Below are positions 53,306-61,025 of a stretch of 64,000 nucleotides of DNA, piece after piece. Both the position numbers and the translations under genes were made by a program. The DNA is taken from positions 124,001-188,000 of the forward strand of contig NZ_MJEJ02000054.1 in assembly GCF_002095435.2 (NCBI RefSeq), in the 5' to 3' direction. Source of the stretch: Williamsia sp. 1138 (lineage in GTDB: Bacteria; Actinomycetota; Actinomycetes; Mycobacteriales; Mycobacteriaceae). Under the pieces are notes generated by a model. It worked only from the letters and a program-made list of their open reading frames with translations. It was not told the DNA's origin and ran no database searches. Positions within the stretch are counted from its first letter, which is position 1, and each line of letters opens with the position of its first letter.

Positions 53306-54343
53306 GTGATGTTGCACAATCGCTTGCTGACCCTGCAGTCCAGACCAGACGGTCGGCTGAAGGCATCGGACCTGATCATCACGTCGGCACCTGTTCCAGA
53401 CTTGCGGCCCGGCGAGGTCCTGGTCCGCAACACGTGGCTCTCGATCGACCCGTCGATCCGAATCCGACTCCGATCCAGCACGCCGAACGGCTACCTGCCA
53501 CCGTTCGAGCCAGGTGAGCCCCTGGTCGGCCTCGCCCTCGGCGTGGTCGAAGAATCCAGGAACAGCGAGTTCGCGCCGGGAGACACCGTCTCCCACATGT
53601 ACGGCTACCGCGACTACGCGGTGATCGGCACCGACGGCGCGACGATCGGCGGATACGGGAGCCTGAGCCGGTTCGACGCAGGGAAACTCCCCTCGCAATG
53701 GTTTCTCGGCCCGCTGGGCAGCTCGGGGTTGACGGCCTACGCCGGATTGTTCGGGGTCGCAGGGCTCCGTCCGAACGACACACTCTGGGTGTCAGCAGCG
53801 GCAGGCGCAGTCGGCAGCATCGCGGCCCAACTCGCACAACAGCGCGGCGCCACCGTGATCGGCTCGGCAGGAAGTCCCGAGAAGGTCTCCTACCTCCTGG
53901 ACGAACTCGGCCTCGACGCCGCCTTCGACTACCACGAGGGGCCGATCACAGATCTTGTCGCGAAGGCAGCGCCTACCGGTATCGATGTCTACTTCGACAA
54001 CGTAGGGTCCGAACACCTCGCCGCCGCACTGGACAACATGCGCCCCGGCGGCCGAGTCGCTGTGTGTGGCGCACTGTCCGACTACGACAACGCCACTCCC
54101 GCGCCGGGACCGTCCAATCTCTTCCAGCTCGTCTCCAAGGGCATCCGAGTCGAAGGATTCCGCGCCGGGTCGTTCAACCACCTGGCCACCGAGATGCGCA
54201 CCGAGATCGGCGGATATCTACGTGAAGGCCGGATGAAGTACAGCGAGTTGGTCTTTGACGGCCTCGAGCAGGCGCCGGACGCCCTCACCGCGATGCTGGC
54301 CGGAGACAACACCGGAAAGACACTCGTCCGCTTGGAGCCGTAG
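53306..54343 (+). CDS. NADP-dependent MDR oxidoreductase (CurA / prostaglandin-reductase-like)
   Basis: A 345-residue zinc-independent medium-chain reductase that reduces the double bond of enones. The N-terminal catalytic domain includes NTWLSIDPSIRIRL and GLALGVVEESRNSEFAPGD. The NADP loop VSAAAGAVGSIAAQLAQQRGATVIGSAGS (AxxGxxGS form) and GIDVYFDNVGSEHL are diagnostic of the leukotriene B4 dehydrogenase/CurA group. GTG at 53306 is chosen with GGAGA upstream; an ATG at 53309 and a GTG at 53291 are alternatives. It is the first + strand gene of the catabolic island. Confidence 0.92.
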   Translation: MMLHNRLLTLQSRPDGRLKASDLIITSAPVPDLRPGEVLVRNTWLSIDPSIRIRLRSSTPNGYLPPFEPGEPLVGLALGVVEESRNSEFAPGDTVSHMYGYRDYAVIGTDGATIGGYGSLSRFDAGKLPSQWFLGPLGSSGLTAYAGLFGVAGLRPNDTLWVSAAAGAVGSIAAQLAQQRGATVIGSAGSPEKVSYLLDELGLDAAFDYHEGPITDLVAKAAPTGIDVYFDNVGSEHLAAALDNMRPGGRVAVCGALSDYDNATPAPGPSNLFQLVSKGIRVEGFRAGSFNHLATEMRTEIGGYLREGRMKYSELVFDGLEQAPDALTAMLAGDNTGKTLVRLEP

Positions 54344-54367
54344 ACCTCCGGCTGTGAGGTACGCAGC

Positions 54368-54742
54368 TCAGTCGAATGCGACCTCGGTGGTCCGAGCCAT
54401 GAGCACCCTGCGCACCTTGCCGTCCGCAGTCACCTGCGCACTGGCGTTGAACGTGGCCTCGAAGGCACCGGCCCGGGTGGTACGACCGAGAACCACCTCC
54501 ACACCGTCCACCACCGCCCCGTTGTCGATGTGGTGGACCAAGGTGCTCTTCTCCCGCTGCGCCAGGTAGCCCACCAAACCCTCTCGATCACCGACGAACT
54601 CGGCCGACTCCCCGCCGCCCTTCGAAAACAGCACCGACATCACGAAATCGTCGGAGATCATGGTCAGCACGCGGTCGGGATCGTCGGAATCCATGTACGA
54701 GAACCACTGGGCAAGCACCGGAGTCGAGACGGTCGCTGTCAT
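54368..54742 (-). CDS. SnoaL/NTF2-like protein (second of pair)
   Basis: A 124-residue protein of the NTF2-like cone fold (LAQWFSYMDSDDPDRVLTMISDDFVMSVLF at the start, then alternating strands to RRVLMARTTEVAF). The family includes ketosteroid isomerases, limonene epoxide hydrolases and polyketide cyclases. Catalytic residues cannot be assigned safely. It overlaps the preceding SnoaL-like gene by four bases and converges with the CurA-like gene. Confidence 0.85.
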   Translation of the reverse strand: MTATVSTPVLAQWFSYMDSDDPDRVLTMISDDFVMSVLFSKGGGESAEFVGDREGLVGYLAQREKSTLVHHIDNGAVVDGVEVVLGRTTRAGAFEATFNASAQVTADGKVRRVLMARTTEVAFD

Positions 54743-55122
54743 GCTGACGCTCCTTCAGGGGTGAAACCTTCTGGCAGAAGGGAGAATTCGGGGTCGAATG
54801 ACACCTGGTAGCGATCGACCAGACCGTCGGCGTTCACGTGCATCACGCCCACGAAGTATCCGGTGGTGACGGAGCCCCTTTCGGTCACGGCACCGTGCGC
54901 GAACAGCACGTCGCCGTCGGCCGCCACCCGCAACAACACGTGCTTCCTATCGACATCCGGCCGGGCGCGCAGATAGTCCAGCATGCTCATTCGCCCGCCG
55001 TCCCGGTTGATGCCGGTCGGCAACACCATCGTGAACTGGACGTCGTCGGCGAGCAGGCCCACCGCGTCCTCGAGATGTCCACTGTCCAGTGTCGCGTAGT
55101 ACTCCTCGATCAAAGTTCCCAT
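54739..55122 (-). CDS. SnoaL/NTF2-like protein (first of pair)
   Basis: A 127-residue NTF2-like protein (MGTLIEEYYATLDSGHLEDAVGLLADDVQFTMVLP) with the same fold and size as its downstream neighbour but low identity. Expressed as a two-gene unit (ATGA overlap), the two may form a heterodimer; paired small NTF2-like chains act as hydratases or isomerases in ring or side-chain catabolism. Divergent from an acyl-CoA dehydrogenase gene across 92 bases containing a TGAACT-T-AGTTCA operator-like palindrome. Confidence 0.87.
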   Translation of the reverse strand: MGTLIEEYYATLDSGHLEDAVGLLADDVQFTMVLPTGINRDGGRMSMLDYLRARPDVDRKHVLLRVAADGDVLFAHGAVTERGSVTTGYFVGVMHVNADGLVDRYQVSFDPEFSLLPEGFTPEGASA

Positions 55123-55126
55123 GAAA

Positions 55127-55139
55127 TGAACTTAGTTCA
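55127..55139. promoter_or_regulatory. TGAACT-T-AGTTCA operator-like palindrome (site B)
   Basis: A perfect 6-1-6 inverted repeat five bases before the SnoaL-like start. A second partial copy, TGAACTCAACTCG, lies at 55191-55203 just before the acyl-CoA dehydrogenase gene. Half-sites match those at sites A and C. Confidence 0.62.
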
Positions 55140-55214
55140 GTAAAACCCTCGTTGTCGAGACCTGTTCGCGCTAGTCTCGAAGAACCAAACTGAACTCAAC
55201 TCGACTGGAACCTG

Positions 55215-56360
55215 ATGACCTCTCCTGGCGCCACAGCCATCGAAGAAACCTGGCCGCGGTCCGAGCCCGCCTCCCTTTCTCCCGGTGTCGAACAACAGGA
55301 ACTCCGCGACGCCATCCGCGGGCTACTGGCGAAACACAGCGATATCGACGCGGTACGGAAAGCGTCCGCTTCTGAACAGGGCTTTTCCCGGGAACTGTGG
55401 CAACAGCTGGCCGACGACATGTCCGTCGCCGCCCTTGCCGTGCCGGAGTCCCATGGCGGACTCGGGTACGGCACCGACGAATTGAGCATCATCGGAGAGG
55501 AGTGCGGCCGCGCGCTTGTCTGCGAGCCGGTGCTCTCGTCGGCAATCGTCGGAACCCAGGCGCTCTTGCTCGGCACTGCCGACGAAGGCATCGCAGCACT
55601 GCTCGCGCATGCGATGGACGGCAGCCTCCTCGTCGCGGTCAGCAGTCTCGAACCAGAGCAGGACCAGCTCGACGCCGTGGAAACCGATTCCGGGTGGACG
55701 GTGAGCGGCACCGTCACCCACGTGGTCGGGGGCGATGCCGCCGACGTGCTGGTCGTGTCGGCGGAGACCACCGGCGGCCGGAGAACTTTCGCCGTCCACC
55801 CGTCGCTGAGGTCACGCGTCACGAGAAGCGCGATCGACCCCACCCGGCGACTCGCCGACGTCTCCTTCGAGGGATCGGCAGCTCTCGCGATGACCGAACC
55901 TGGCGCCGATGCCGCGTTTCGGGCGCGGATCGACGATCTGAGAATTCTCGCGGTCGCCTGCGAGAACACCGGCATCGTCGACCGGCTGCTCGAGCTCACC
56001 CTCGAGTACGTATCGACCCGGGAACAGTTCGGCCGACCGATCGGCTCGTTCCAGGCCATCAAACATCGGCTCGCCGATCTGCTGATCACCCTGGAGCGGG
56101 CGAGGTCAGCGTCGCGCTACGCCGCTGCAGTGTTCGCAGAAGACCCAGATGAAGCGCAGCTCGCCGTCGCGGTGGCCGGCGCCGTGTGCACCGACGCGGC
56201 CCTCGAGGCCGCCGCAGAGGCAATCCAGCTCCACGGCGGCGTGGGCTTCACCTGGGAGCACCCCGCCCATTCCTACTTTCGACGCGCGTTGGGAAATGAA
56301 GCGCTGCAGGGCGATTCACGACGACACCGGGCCCGGATCGCGGACCTCATCGGCATCTGA
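55215..56360 (+). CDS. Acyl-CoA dehydrogenase (beta-subunit-like)
   Basis: A 381-residue flavoprotein-family enzyme for alpha,beta-dehydrogenation of an acyl-CoA. The C-terminal domain has YVSTREQFGRPIGSFQAIKHRLAD and AIQLHGGVGFTWEHPAHSYFRRAL. The middle domain is short and diverged, and the xGGTxEIQ motif that follows the active site in typical FadE proteins is absent. That form is typical of the non-catalytic or partner chain of alpha2beta2 acyl-CoA dehydrogenases used in steroid-like catabolism. A partner could be the dehydrogenase encoded at 58828-60036. It opens a transcript whose start region carries a half-operator. Confidence 0.9.
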   Translation: MTSPGATAIEETWPRSEPASLSPGVEQQELRDAIRGLLAKHSDIDAVRKASASEQGFSRELWQQLADDMSVAALAVPESHGGLGYGTDELSIIGEECGRALVCEPVLSSAIVGTQALLLGTADEGIAALLAHAMDGSLLVAVSSLEPEQDQLDAVETDSGWTVSGTVTHVVGGDAADVLVVSAETTGGRRTFAVHPSLRSRVTRSAIDPTRRLADVSFEGSAALAMTEPGADAAFRARIDDLRILAVACENTGIVDRLLELTLEYVSTREQFGRPIGSFQAIKHRLADLLITLERARSASRYAAAVFAEDPDEAQLAVAVAGAVCTDAALEAAAEAIQLHGGVGFTWEHPAHSYFRRALGNEALQGDSRRHRARIADLIGI

Positions 56361-56432
56361 CCGGCCGAGAACGCGAGTCGAGCCACGTCGAAGAGCAACG
56401 GTATTGACGCAACGCCGCCAACCGAGTAAAAC

Positions 56433-56458
56433 TGAAGTGAATCCAGTTCAATTTGAAG
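56433..56458. promoter_or_regulatory. TGAAG/GTTCA operator-like cluster (site C)
   Basis: TGAAG (56433-56437), eight bases, GTTCA (56446-56450), three bases, TGAAG (56454-56458). The first pair has the same 8-base spacing as site A, and the bases between are also similar (TGAA follows the first half-site in both). It lies 19 bases before the crotonase start. Confidence 0.55.
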
Positions 56459-56476
56459 TCAAACGAGAGGCATCCG

Positions 56477-57265
56477 ATGGTTGACACCGACCACATCCTG
56501 TTGGAAAAAGACGGAGACGTCGCACGTGTGTGGCTGAACCGCCCGCACAAGAAGAACGCCGTGACCCCCGAGCTGCTGTACCGGCTCGACGAGATCATCG
56601 CCGAGGTCGACGCCGACCCGAACCTCAAGGTCCTCGTCCTGCGCGGCGTGAACAACACCTTCTGCTCGGGATTCGACCTGGACATCCTGCTCAAGGACTA
56701 CGTCGGTAGCACCAACGCGATGGATGTCGCCGTCCTGTCGGCCAAGGTCTGCGATCGCCTCTACTCCATGAACACCCCGTCGGTCGCGGTCCTCGAGGGC
56801 TATGTCACCGCCGGCGGCTTCGAACTCATGATCTCCTGCGATTTCGCGATCGCCGTCGACGACGCCAAGATCGGCGACTTCCACATCCGCCGTGCCCTCT
56901 TCGGCGGCGCCGGCCCCATCTACCGCCTGCCCCGCATGATCGGCATCCGCAAGACCAAGGAACTGATGCTGACCGGCAAGCTGCTCTCCGGCATCGAGGC
57001 CGCCGACTTCGACCTCATCAACGCCTCGGCCCCGGCCGACAAGCTCGACCAGACGGTCGAAGACTTCATCGCCCAGCTCACCGACAAGAGCCCGTTCATG
57101 ATGAAGCTCACCAAGATGACGATCGACCGCGGCCTCGACGCCGACATCCAGTCGCTCATGGTCATGGAGCACCTCGCGGTCGGTAACGCGCTGCAGTCCG
57201 AGGACGGCCGGGAAGGTGTCACCGCATTCCTCGAGAAGCGTGAGCCCAAGTGGGTCGGCCGCTGA
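56477..57265 (+). CDS. Enoyl-CoA hydratase/isomerase-family protein
   Basis: A 262-residue crotonase. The N-terminal oxyanion segment LRGVNNTFCSGFDLDIL and the central TAGGFELMISCDFAIAVDDAKIGDFHI are visible. The first catalytic Glu is retained (GGFELM). The second, normally in FGxPE, is replaced in IGDFHIRRALFGG. It may therefore be an isomerase, a C-C hydrolase or a hydratase with altered chemistry rather than a standard enoyl-CoA hydratase. The ATG at 56477 has GAGAGG six bases upstream. It is followed after 40 bases by the DUF35/thiolase pair. Confidence 0.88.
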   Translation: MVDTDHILLEKDGDVARVWLNRPHKKNAVTPELLYRLDEIIAEVDADPNLKVLVLRGVNNTFCSGFDLDILLKDYVGSTNAMDVAVLSAKVCDRLYSMNTPSVAVLEGYVTAGGFELMISCDFAIAVDDAKIGDFHIRRALFGGAGPIYRLPRMIGIRKTKELMLTGKLLSGIEAADFDLINASAPADKLDQTVEDFIAQLTDKSPFMMKLTKMTIDRGLDADIQSLMVMEHLAVGNALQSEDGREGVTAFLEKREPKWVGR

Positions 57266-57305
57266 TCGGCTGACGATCACCACCACTTCGGAGAGGACAA
57301 AAGAG

Positions 57306-57683
57306 ATGGGCGAGACGCGAACCGCGGTGCTCCACGGCAGCAAGTGCACCGTCTGCGGCACAGTCGCATTCCCGGTGAACGAGATGTGCAGTCGATGTGC
57401 GAGCAGAACCACGACCGCGGTGGAGCTGAGCACGCACGGAGTCGTCTGGGCGTACACGATCCAGCGGTTTCCGCCCAAATCTCCGCCGTATATCCCACCC
57501 GTCGAAGGTTTCTCGCCCTTCGCGGTGGGATATGTGGAACTCCCCGAAGGGATCAAGATCCAAGCAATCCTCGATTGTGACGACTTCTCCGAACTGGATC
57601 GAGCGCCGGTGAGCCTGGTCTCCATCTCACCGGTGCCTCGGTTCGCCGTCGGCACCGCCGCGGTAGCAGGAGCGCGCCAGTGA
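57306..57683 (+). CDS. DUF35 zinc-ribbon / OB-fold protein
   Basis: A 125-residue protein. The rubredoxin-like zinc ribbon has two CxxC knuckles (CTVCGTVAFPVNEMCSRC, residues about 14-31). The OB-fold follows with VWAYTIQRFPPKSPPYIPPVEGFSPFAVGYVELPEG. DUF35 proteins partner thiolase-fold enzymes such as Ltp2 and bind the CoA substrate. The thiolase gene overlaps by four bases downstream, as expected of a complex. The ATG at 57306 is chosen since the zinc ribbon begins soon after; the frame is open upstream. Confidence 0.93.
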   Translation: MGETRTAVLHGSKCTVCGTVAFPVNEMCSRCASRTTTAVELSTHGVVWAYTIQRFPPKSPPYIPPVEGFSPFAVGYVELPEGIKIQAILDCDDFSELDRAPVSLVSISPVPRFAVGTAAVAGARQ

Positions 57684-58831
57684 CGCAGAATGTTTCGATC
57701 ATCGGCGCCGGACTGTCCCAGTTCGGTCGGCAGCCGGGCGTCACCGGGCGTCAGATGGCGGTCACCGCAATCGGTAATGCACTGGACGACGCGGGACTCA
57801 CCTGGCCAGACGTCCAGGTGGCCTTCGGCGGCAGCGACGGATCAGGCCTGGCCGACACCCTCGTCGCCGAGTTGGGCTTCACCGGTATCCCGTTCACCAA
57901 CGTCAAGAACGGTTGCGCCACCGGTGGTAGCGCGTTGTTCTCCGCGGTCAACGCGGTGCGCGCCGGTGCTGCGGACATCGCACTCGCGGTGGGATTCGAC
58001 AAACATCCACGCGGCGCCTTCGACCCCAAACCGGCCGAATGGGGTCTGCCCGAGGGGTACGGCGAGGCCGGACTCATGGTGACGACCCAGTTCTTCGGCT
58101 CGAAGATCCTGCGATACATGCACCAACACAACATCTCCCGGGAGACCTTGGCCAGGGTCGCCGCCAAGGCGTACCGCAACGGTGTCCTCAACCCGAACGC
58201 GTGGCGGCGCGAGGCGATGTCCGTCGAGGCCATCGCGACGGCCGACATGGTCAATGACCCACTGACCCGCTACATGTTCTGCTCCCCGGGGGAAGGCGGT
58301 GCCGCCGTCATCGTCGCGAACGAGGCCGCAGTCCGCCGACTGGGTGGACGTCCGGTACAGCTACGGGCGATCACCCATCGCACCAGACGATTCGGTTCCT
58401 TCGAGGTGTTCAGTCCGGCAGTACAAGGTGAGGGCGAACCCACCAGCGTCAGCGCCGATGCCGCCAGCGCTGCCTTCGAACAAGCCGGTGTCACACCGTC
58501 GGACATCGACGTCGCGCAGCTCCAGGACACCGAGAGCGGCGCCGAGATCATGCACATGGCCGAGTGCGGATTCTGCGAACCCGGCGAGCAAGAAGAACTC
58601 ATCGCCGCCGGCGCCACCGAGATCAATGGCAGCATTCCTGTCAACACCGACGGCGGATGCATCGCCAACGGTGAGCCCATCGGCGCGTCCGGTCTGCGAC
58701 AGGTGCATGAGATCGTCACCCAGCTGCGAGGCGAAGCCGGTGACCGTCAGGTACCCGGCTCCCCCACAACGGGATTCACCCACGTCTACGGCGCACCCGG
58801 CATCAGCGCCTGCACGGTGCTGTCGGTATGA
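57680..58831 (+). CDS. Thiolase-family protein (SCP-x / Ltp2-like)
   Basis: A 383-residue non-decarboxylating thiolase-fold protein. The position-1 cysteine is present (Cys79 in NVKNGCATGGSAL). The C-terminal part has NTDGGCIANGEPIGASGLRQVHEIV and FTHVYGAPGISACTVLSV in the SCP-x/lipid-transfer branch. In this branch, DUF35-partnered proteins act either as thiolases or as retro-aldolases that release a short side chain; the sequence does not decide which. GTGA overlap with the DUF35 gene and ATGA overlap with the following dehydrogenase show tight coupling. Confidence 0.93.
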   Translation: MTQNVSIIGAGLSQFGRQPGVTGRQMAVTAIGNALDDAGLTWPDVQVAFGGSDGSGLADTLVAELGFTGIPFTNVKNGCATGGSALFSAVNAVRAGAADIALAVGFDKHPRGAFDPKPAEWGLPEGYGEAGLMVTTQFFGSKILRYMHQHNISRETLARVAAKAYRNGVLNPNAWRREAMSVEAIATADMVNDPLTRYMFCSPGEGGAAVIVANEAAVRRLGGRPVQLRAITHRTRRFGSFEVFSPAVQGEGEPTSVSADAASAAFEQAGVTPSDIDVAQLQDTESGAEIMHMAECGFCEPGEQEELIAAGATEINGSIPVNTDGGCIANGEPIGASGLRQVHEIVTQLRGEAGDRQVPGSPTTGFTHVYGAPGISACTVLSV

Positions 58832-60036
58832 CCGCCGAGCAGAGCATCCCCGGACTCGGCCAGTTCACCGCGGACGCGACCGCCTGGCTGCAGAGCATTG
58901 CTGCGCCACGCACCGAGGCCCCGTGGGGTCGCGGTGACGACTCGGTGTCGGTGTTCGAGAGCTGGACACCCGCCGAGGAGAAAGCCCATACCGACGCGAT
59001 CTCCGAGTACGAGCGCGCGAAGTTCGACGCCGGCTGGGGTGCACTGTCGTCCCCGACCGAGTACGGGGGCCGCGATCTCCCCCTCTCGTACACGCTGGCG
59101 TTCCGCCGCGTCGAAGAGGGATTCGACATTCCCAAACGCACCGAGATGTTCTCGGTGACACAACAACTCGTCGCACCGACCATTGCTCAGTGGGGCACTC
59201 CGGCACAGCGGGATCAGTATGTCCGGGCGATGCTGCGTACCGATCTGATCGCCTGCCAACTGTTCTCCGAAACCGAGGCCGGTTCTGATCTCGCCGCCGT
59301 CCGCACCCGCGCCGTCGAATCCGACGGGACGTGGACCATCGACGGACACAAGGTATGGACCTCCGGCGCGAGCGTGGCCGACATCGGGGTGGCGGTGTGC
59401 CGCACGGACTCGACCGTTGCCAAACATGCCGGATTGACCGTCTTCCTCATCCCGATGGATGCCCCTGGCGTCACCGTGCGCCCGATTCGGCAGATGACCG
59501 GCGGTGCGTCCTTCAACGAGGTCTACCTGGAAGGTGTGCAGCTCGACGACACCTACCGGCTGGGCCCGGTCGGCAAAGGGTGGCCCGTGGCGCTCACCGT
59601 CTTGGCCGCCGAACGGCTCGATGGCGGAAACCTCGGACTCGCCAACGCCGATCAGGCAGTCGAGTTGGCTCGCAACCTGGGCCGACCCCTCAGCGACCTG
59701 GAGAAAGACCGCGTCGCGGATATGGTGACCCGCAGTTACGTCCAGCGGATCAGCAACATGCGGGTCGCGGGAGCGGTGGTCGCCGGAAAAGACCCGGGAC
59801 CGGAGGCGTCTCTGGGCAAACTACTGGCGACCGACACCATGGCCCGCACCTCCGAGGTCGCGCGGCTACTCCTCGGCCGTGACCTGACGTCGGACTCCGG
59901 CGAGTGGGGCACCTTCGCCTGGTCCGAGCACGTCCTCGGTGCGCCCGGCTACAAGATCGCCGGCGGCACCGACGAGATCCAGCACAACATCATCGCCGAG
60001 CGTGTCCTCGGCCTACCCCGGGAGCCACGCCCATGA
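58828..60036 (+). CDS. Acyl-CoA dehydrogenase (catalytic-type)
   Basis: A 402-residue FadE-type flavoenzyme. The FAD/substrate region ACQLFSETEAGSDLAAVRTRA and the C-terminal AGGTDEIQHNIIAERVLGLPRE are typical of full catalytic chains. The N-terminal 60 residues are acidic and contain SWTPAEEKAHTDAISEYERAKFDAGW. It overlaps both neighbours by four bases (thiolase upstream, kinase downstream), so it belongs to one polycistronic unit. It may pair with the diverged dehydrogenase encoded at 55215-56360. Confidence 0.94.
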   Translation: MTAEQSIPGLGQFTADATAWLQSIAAPRTEAPWGRGDDSVSVFESWTPAEEKAHTDAISEYERAKFDAGWGALSSPTEYGGRDLPLSYTLAFRRVEEGFDIPKRTEMFSVTQQLVAPTIAQWGTPAQRDQYVRAMLRTDLIACQLFSETEAGSDLAAVRTRAVESDGTWTIDGHKVWTSGASVADIGVAVCRTDSTVAKHAGLTVFLIPMDAPGVTVRPIRQMTGGASFNEVYLEGVQLDDTYRLGPVGKGWPVALTVLAAERLDGGNLGLANADQAVELARNLGRPLSDLEKDRVADMVTRSYVQRISNMRVAGAVVAGKDPGPEASLGKLLATDTMARTSEVARLLLGRDLTSDSGEWGTFAWSEHVLGAPGYKIAGGTDEIQHNIIAERVLGLPREPRP

Positions 60037-61001
60037 CCGCGCCGACCTCACCGTCCCTTCGCGATCGCGTCGCCGACAAGCTCCTGACCGACTGCGGTCT
60101 GGTGCTGACGGATTTCGAGACCTTGCCCGGCGGCCATTCCGGCCTGACATACAAGGTGTCGACGTCGGGCGGCGACGTCGTGGTCAAGGCCGTGCCCGAG
60201 GGCCAGCGCTCGATCGGCCGTCACGACATGCTCCGACAGGCGACCATTCTGCAGGCGCTCGAGCACAGCGATATGCCGGTGCCGCGGGTGGTGGCGGTCG
60301 ATCGCACCGAACCTGCCTGGTTTGCAATGGAGTTCGTACCGGGCGAATCGCTCGAGCCGGTGCTCGACGACCCCGCGGTCGAACCGGCACTCGCGGCGAG
60401 CCGGATGCGCCGGGCCGCCGAGATCCTGCCGCGACTGCACGACATCGACTTCACCGTGATCGAGGGCATCAACGATCCGCTCACCCCCGCCGCCGAACTC
60501 GAGCGGTGGGCCCGCACGCTGGCTGCCGTCCCCCCGGAGTTGGTGGTCGGTGGCGACAAGCTGCTGCAGCTTCTGAAGAACTCAGTTCCGGCGCCCATCA
60601 CGCCCGCACTGGTGCACGGCGACTACCGGCTCGGCAACATCCTGTCGCAAGGTACCGAGCCCGTCGCCTTGATCGACTGGGAGATCTGGAGCGCGGGCGA
60701 CCCTCGCGTAGAACTCGGCTGGTTCTTCGTCTTTGCAGACGGGAGCAATTTCCCCGACGTCGGCCGAGAAGTCGCCGGACTGCCCTCGACCGACGAGCTG
60801 ATCGACCTCTACACCGACGGTGGCGAGCCCCTTCCCGACCTCACCTGGTTCGACGCCCTCGGCCGGCTCAAGATGGCGGCCATCATGGGGCACAACCTTC
60901 GTCGGCATCGTGAGGGCCGACACCACGACCCCGATCAGGAAAAGCTGCCCGCCACCATCAATCGCCTGATCGACACCGGCACCGCCCTGCTCGACCGCTG
61001 A
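60033..61001 (+). CDS. APH-type phosphotransferase (ACAD11-kinase-like)
   Basis: A 322-residue kinase-fold protein. The nucleotide loop is GGHSGLTYKVSTSGGDVVVKAVPEG with the ATP-binding Lys. The catalytic loop VHGDYRLGNIL has His195 and Asp197, and Asp215 of LIDWEIWS binds metal. Relatives include the kinase half of eukaryotic ACAD10/11 and bacterial LvaA, which phosphorylate 4-hydroxyacyl-CoA. The next gene encodes an ACAD11-like dehydrogenase, so a kinase-plus-eliminase pair acting on a hydroxyacyl-CoA is likely. Start ATG overlaps the previous stop (ATGA). Confidence 0.92.
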   Translation: MTAPTSPSLRDRVADKLLTDCGLVLTDFETLPGGHSGLTYKVSTSGGDVVVKAVPEGQRSIGRHDMLRQATILQALEHSDMPVPRVVAVDRTEPAWFAMEFVPGESLEPVLDDPAVEPALAASRMRRAAEILPRLHDIDFTVIEGINDPLTPAAELERWARTLAAVPPELVVGGDKLLQLLKNSVPAPITPALVHGDYRLGNILSQGTEPVALIDWEIWSAGDPRVELGWFFVFADGSNFPDVGREVAGLPSTDELIDLYTDGGEPLPDLTWFDALGRLKMAAIMGHNLRRHREGRHHDPDQEKLPATINRLIDTGTALLDR

Positions 61002-61025
61002 CCTTCAACCCACAGGAGTTTCACC

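Noticed and set aside
54336-54353. AGCCG/CGGCT inverted repeat between the CurA-like and SnoaL-like genes
   Set aside because: Five pairs only, partly inside the coding end; expected by chance at this GC content.
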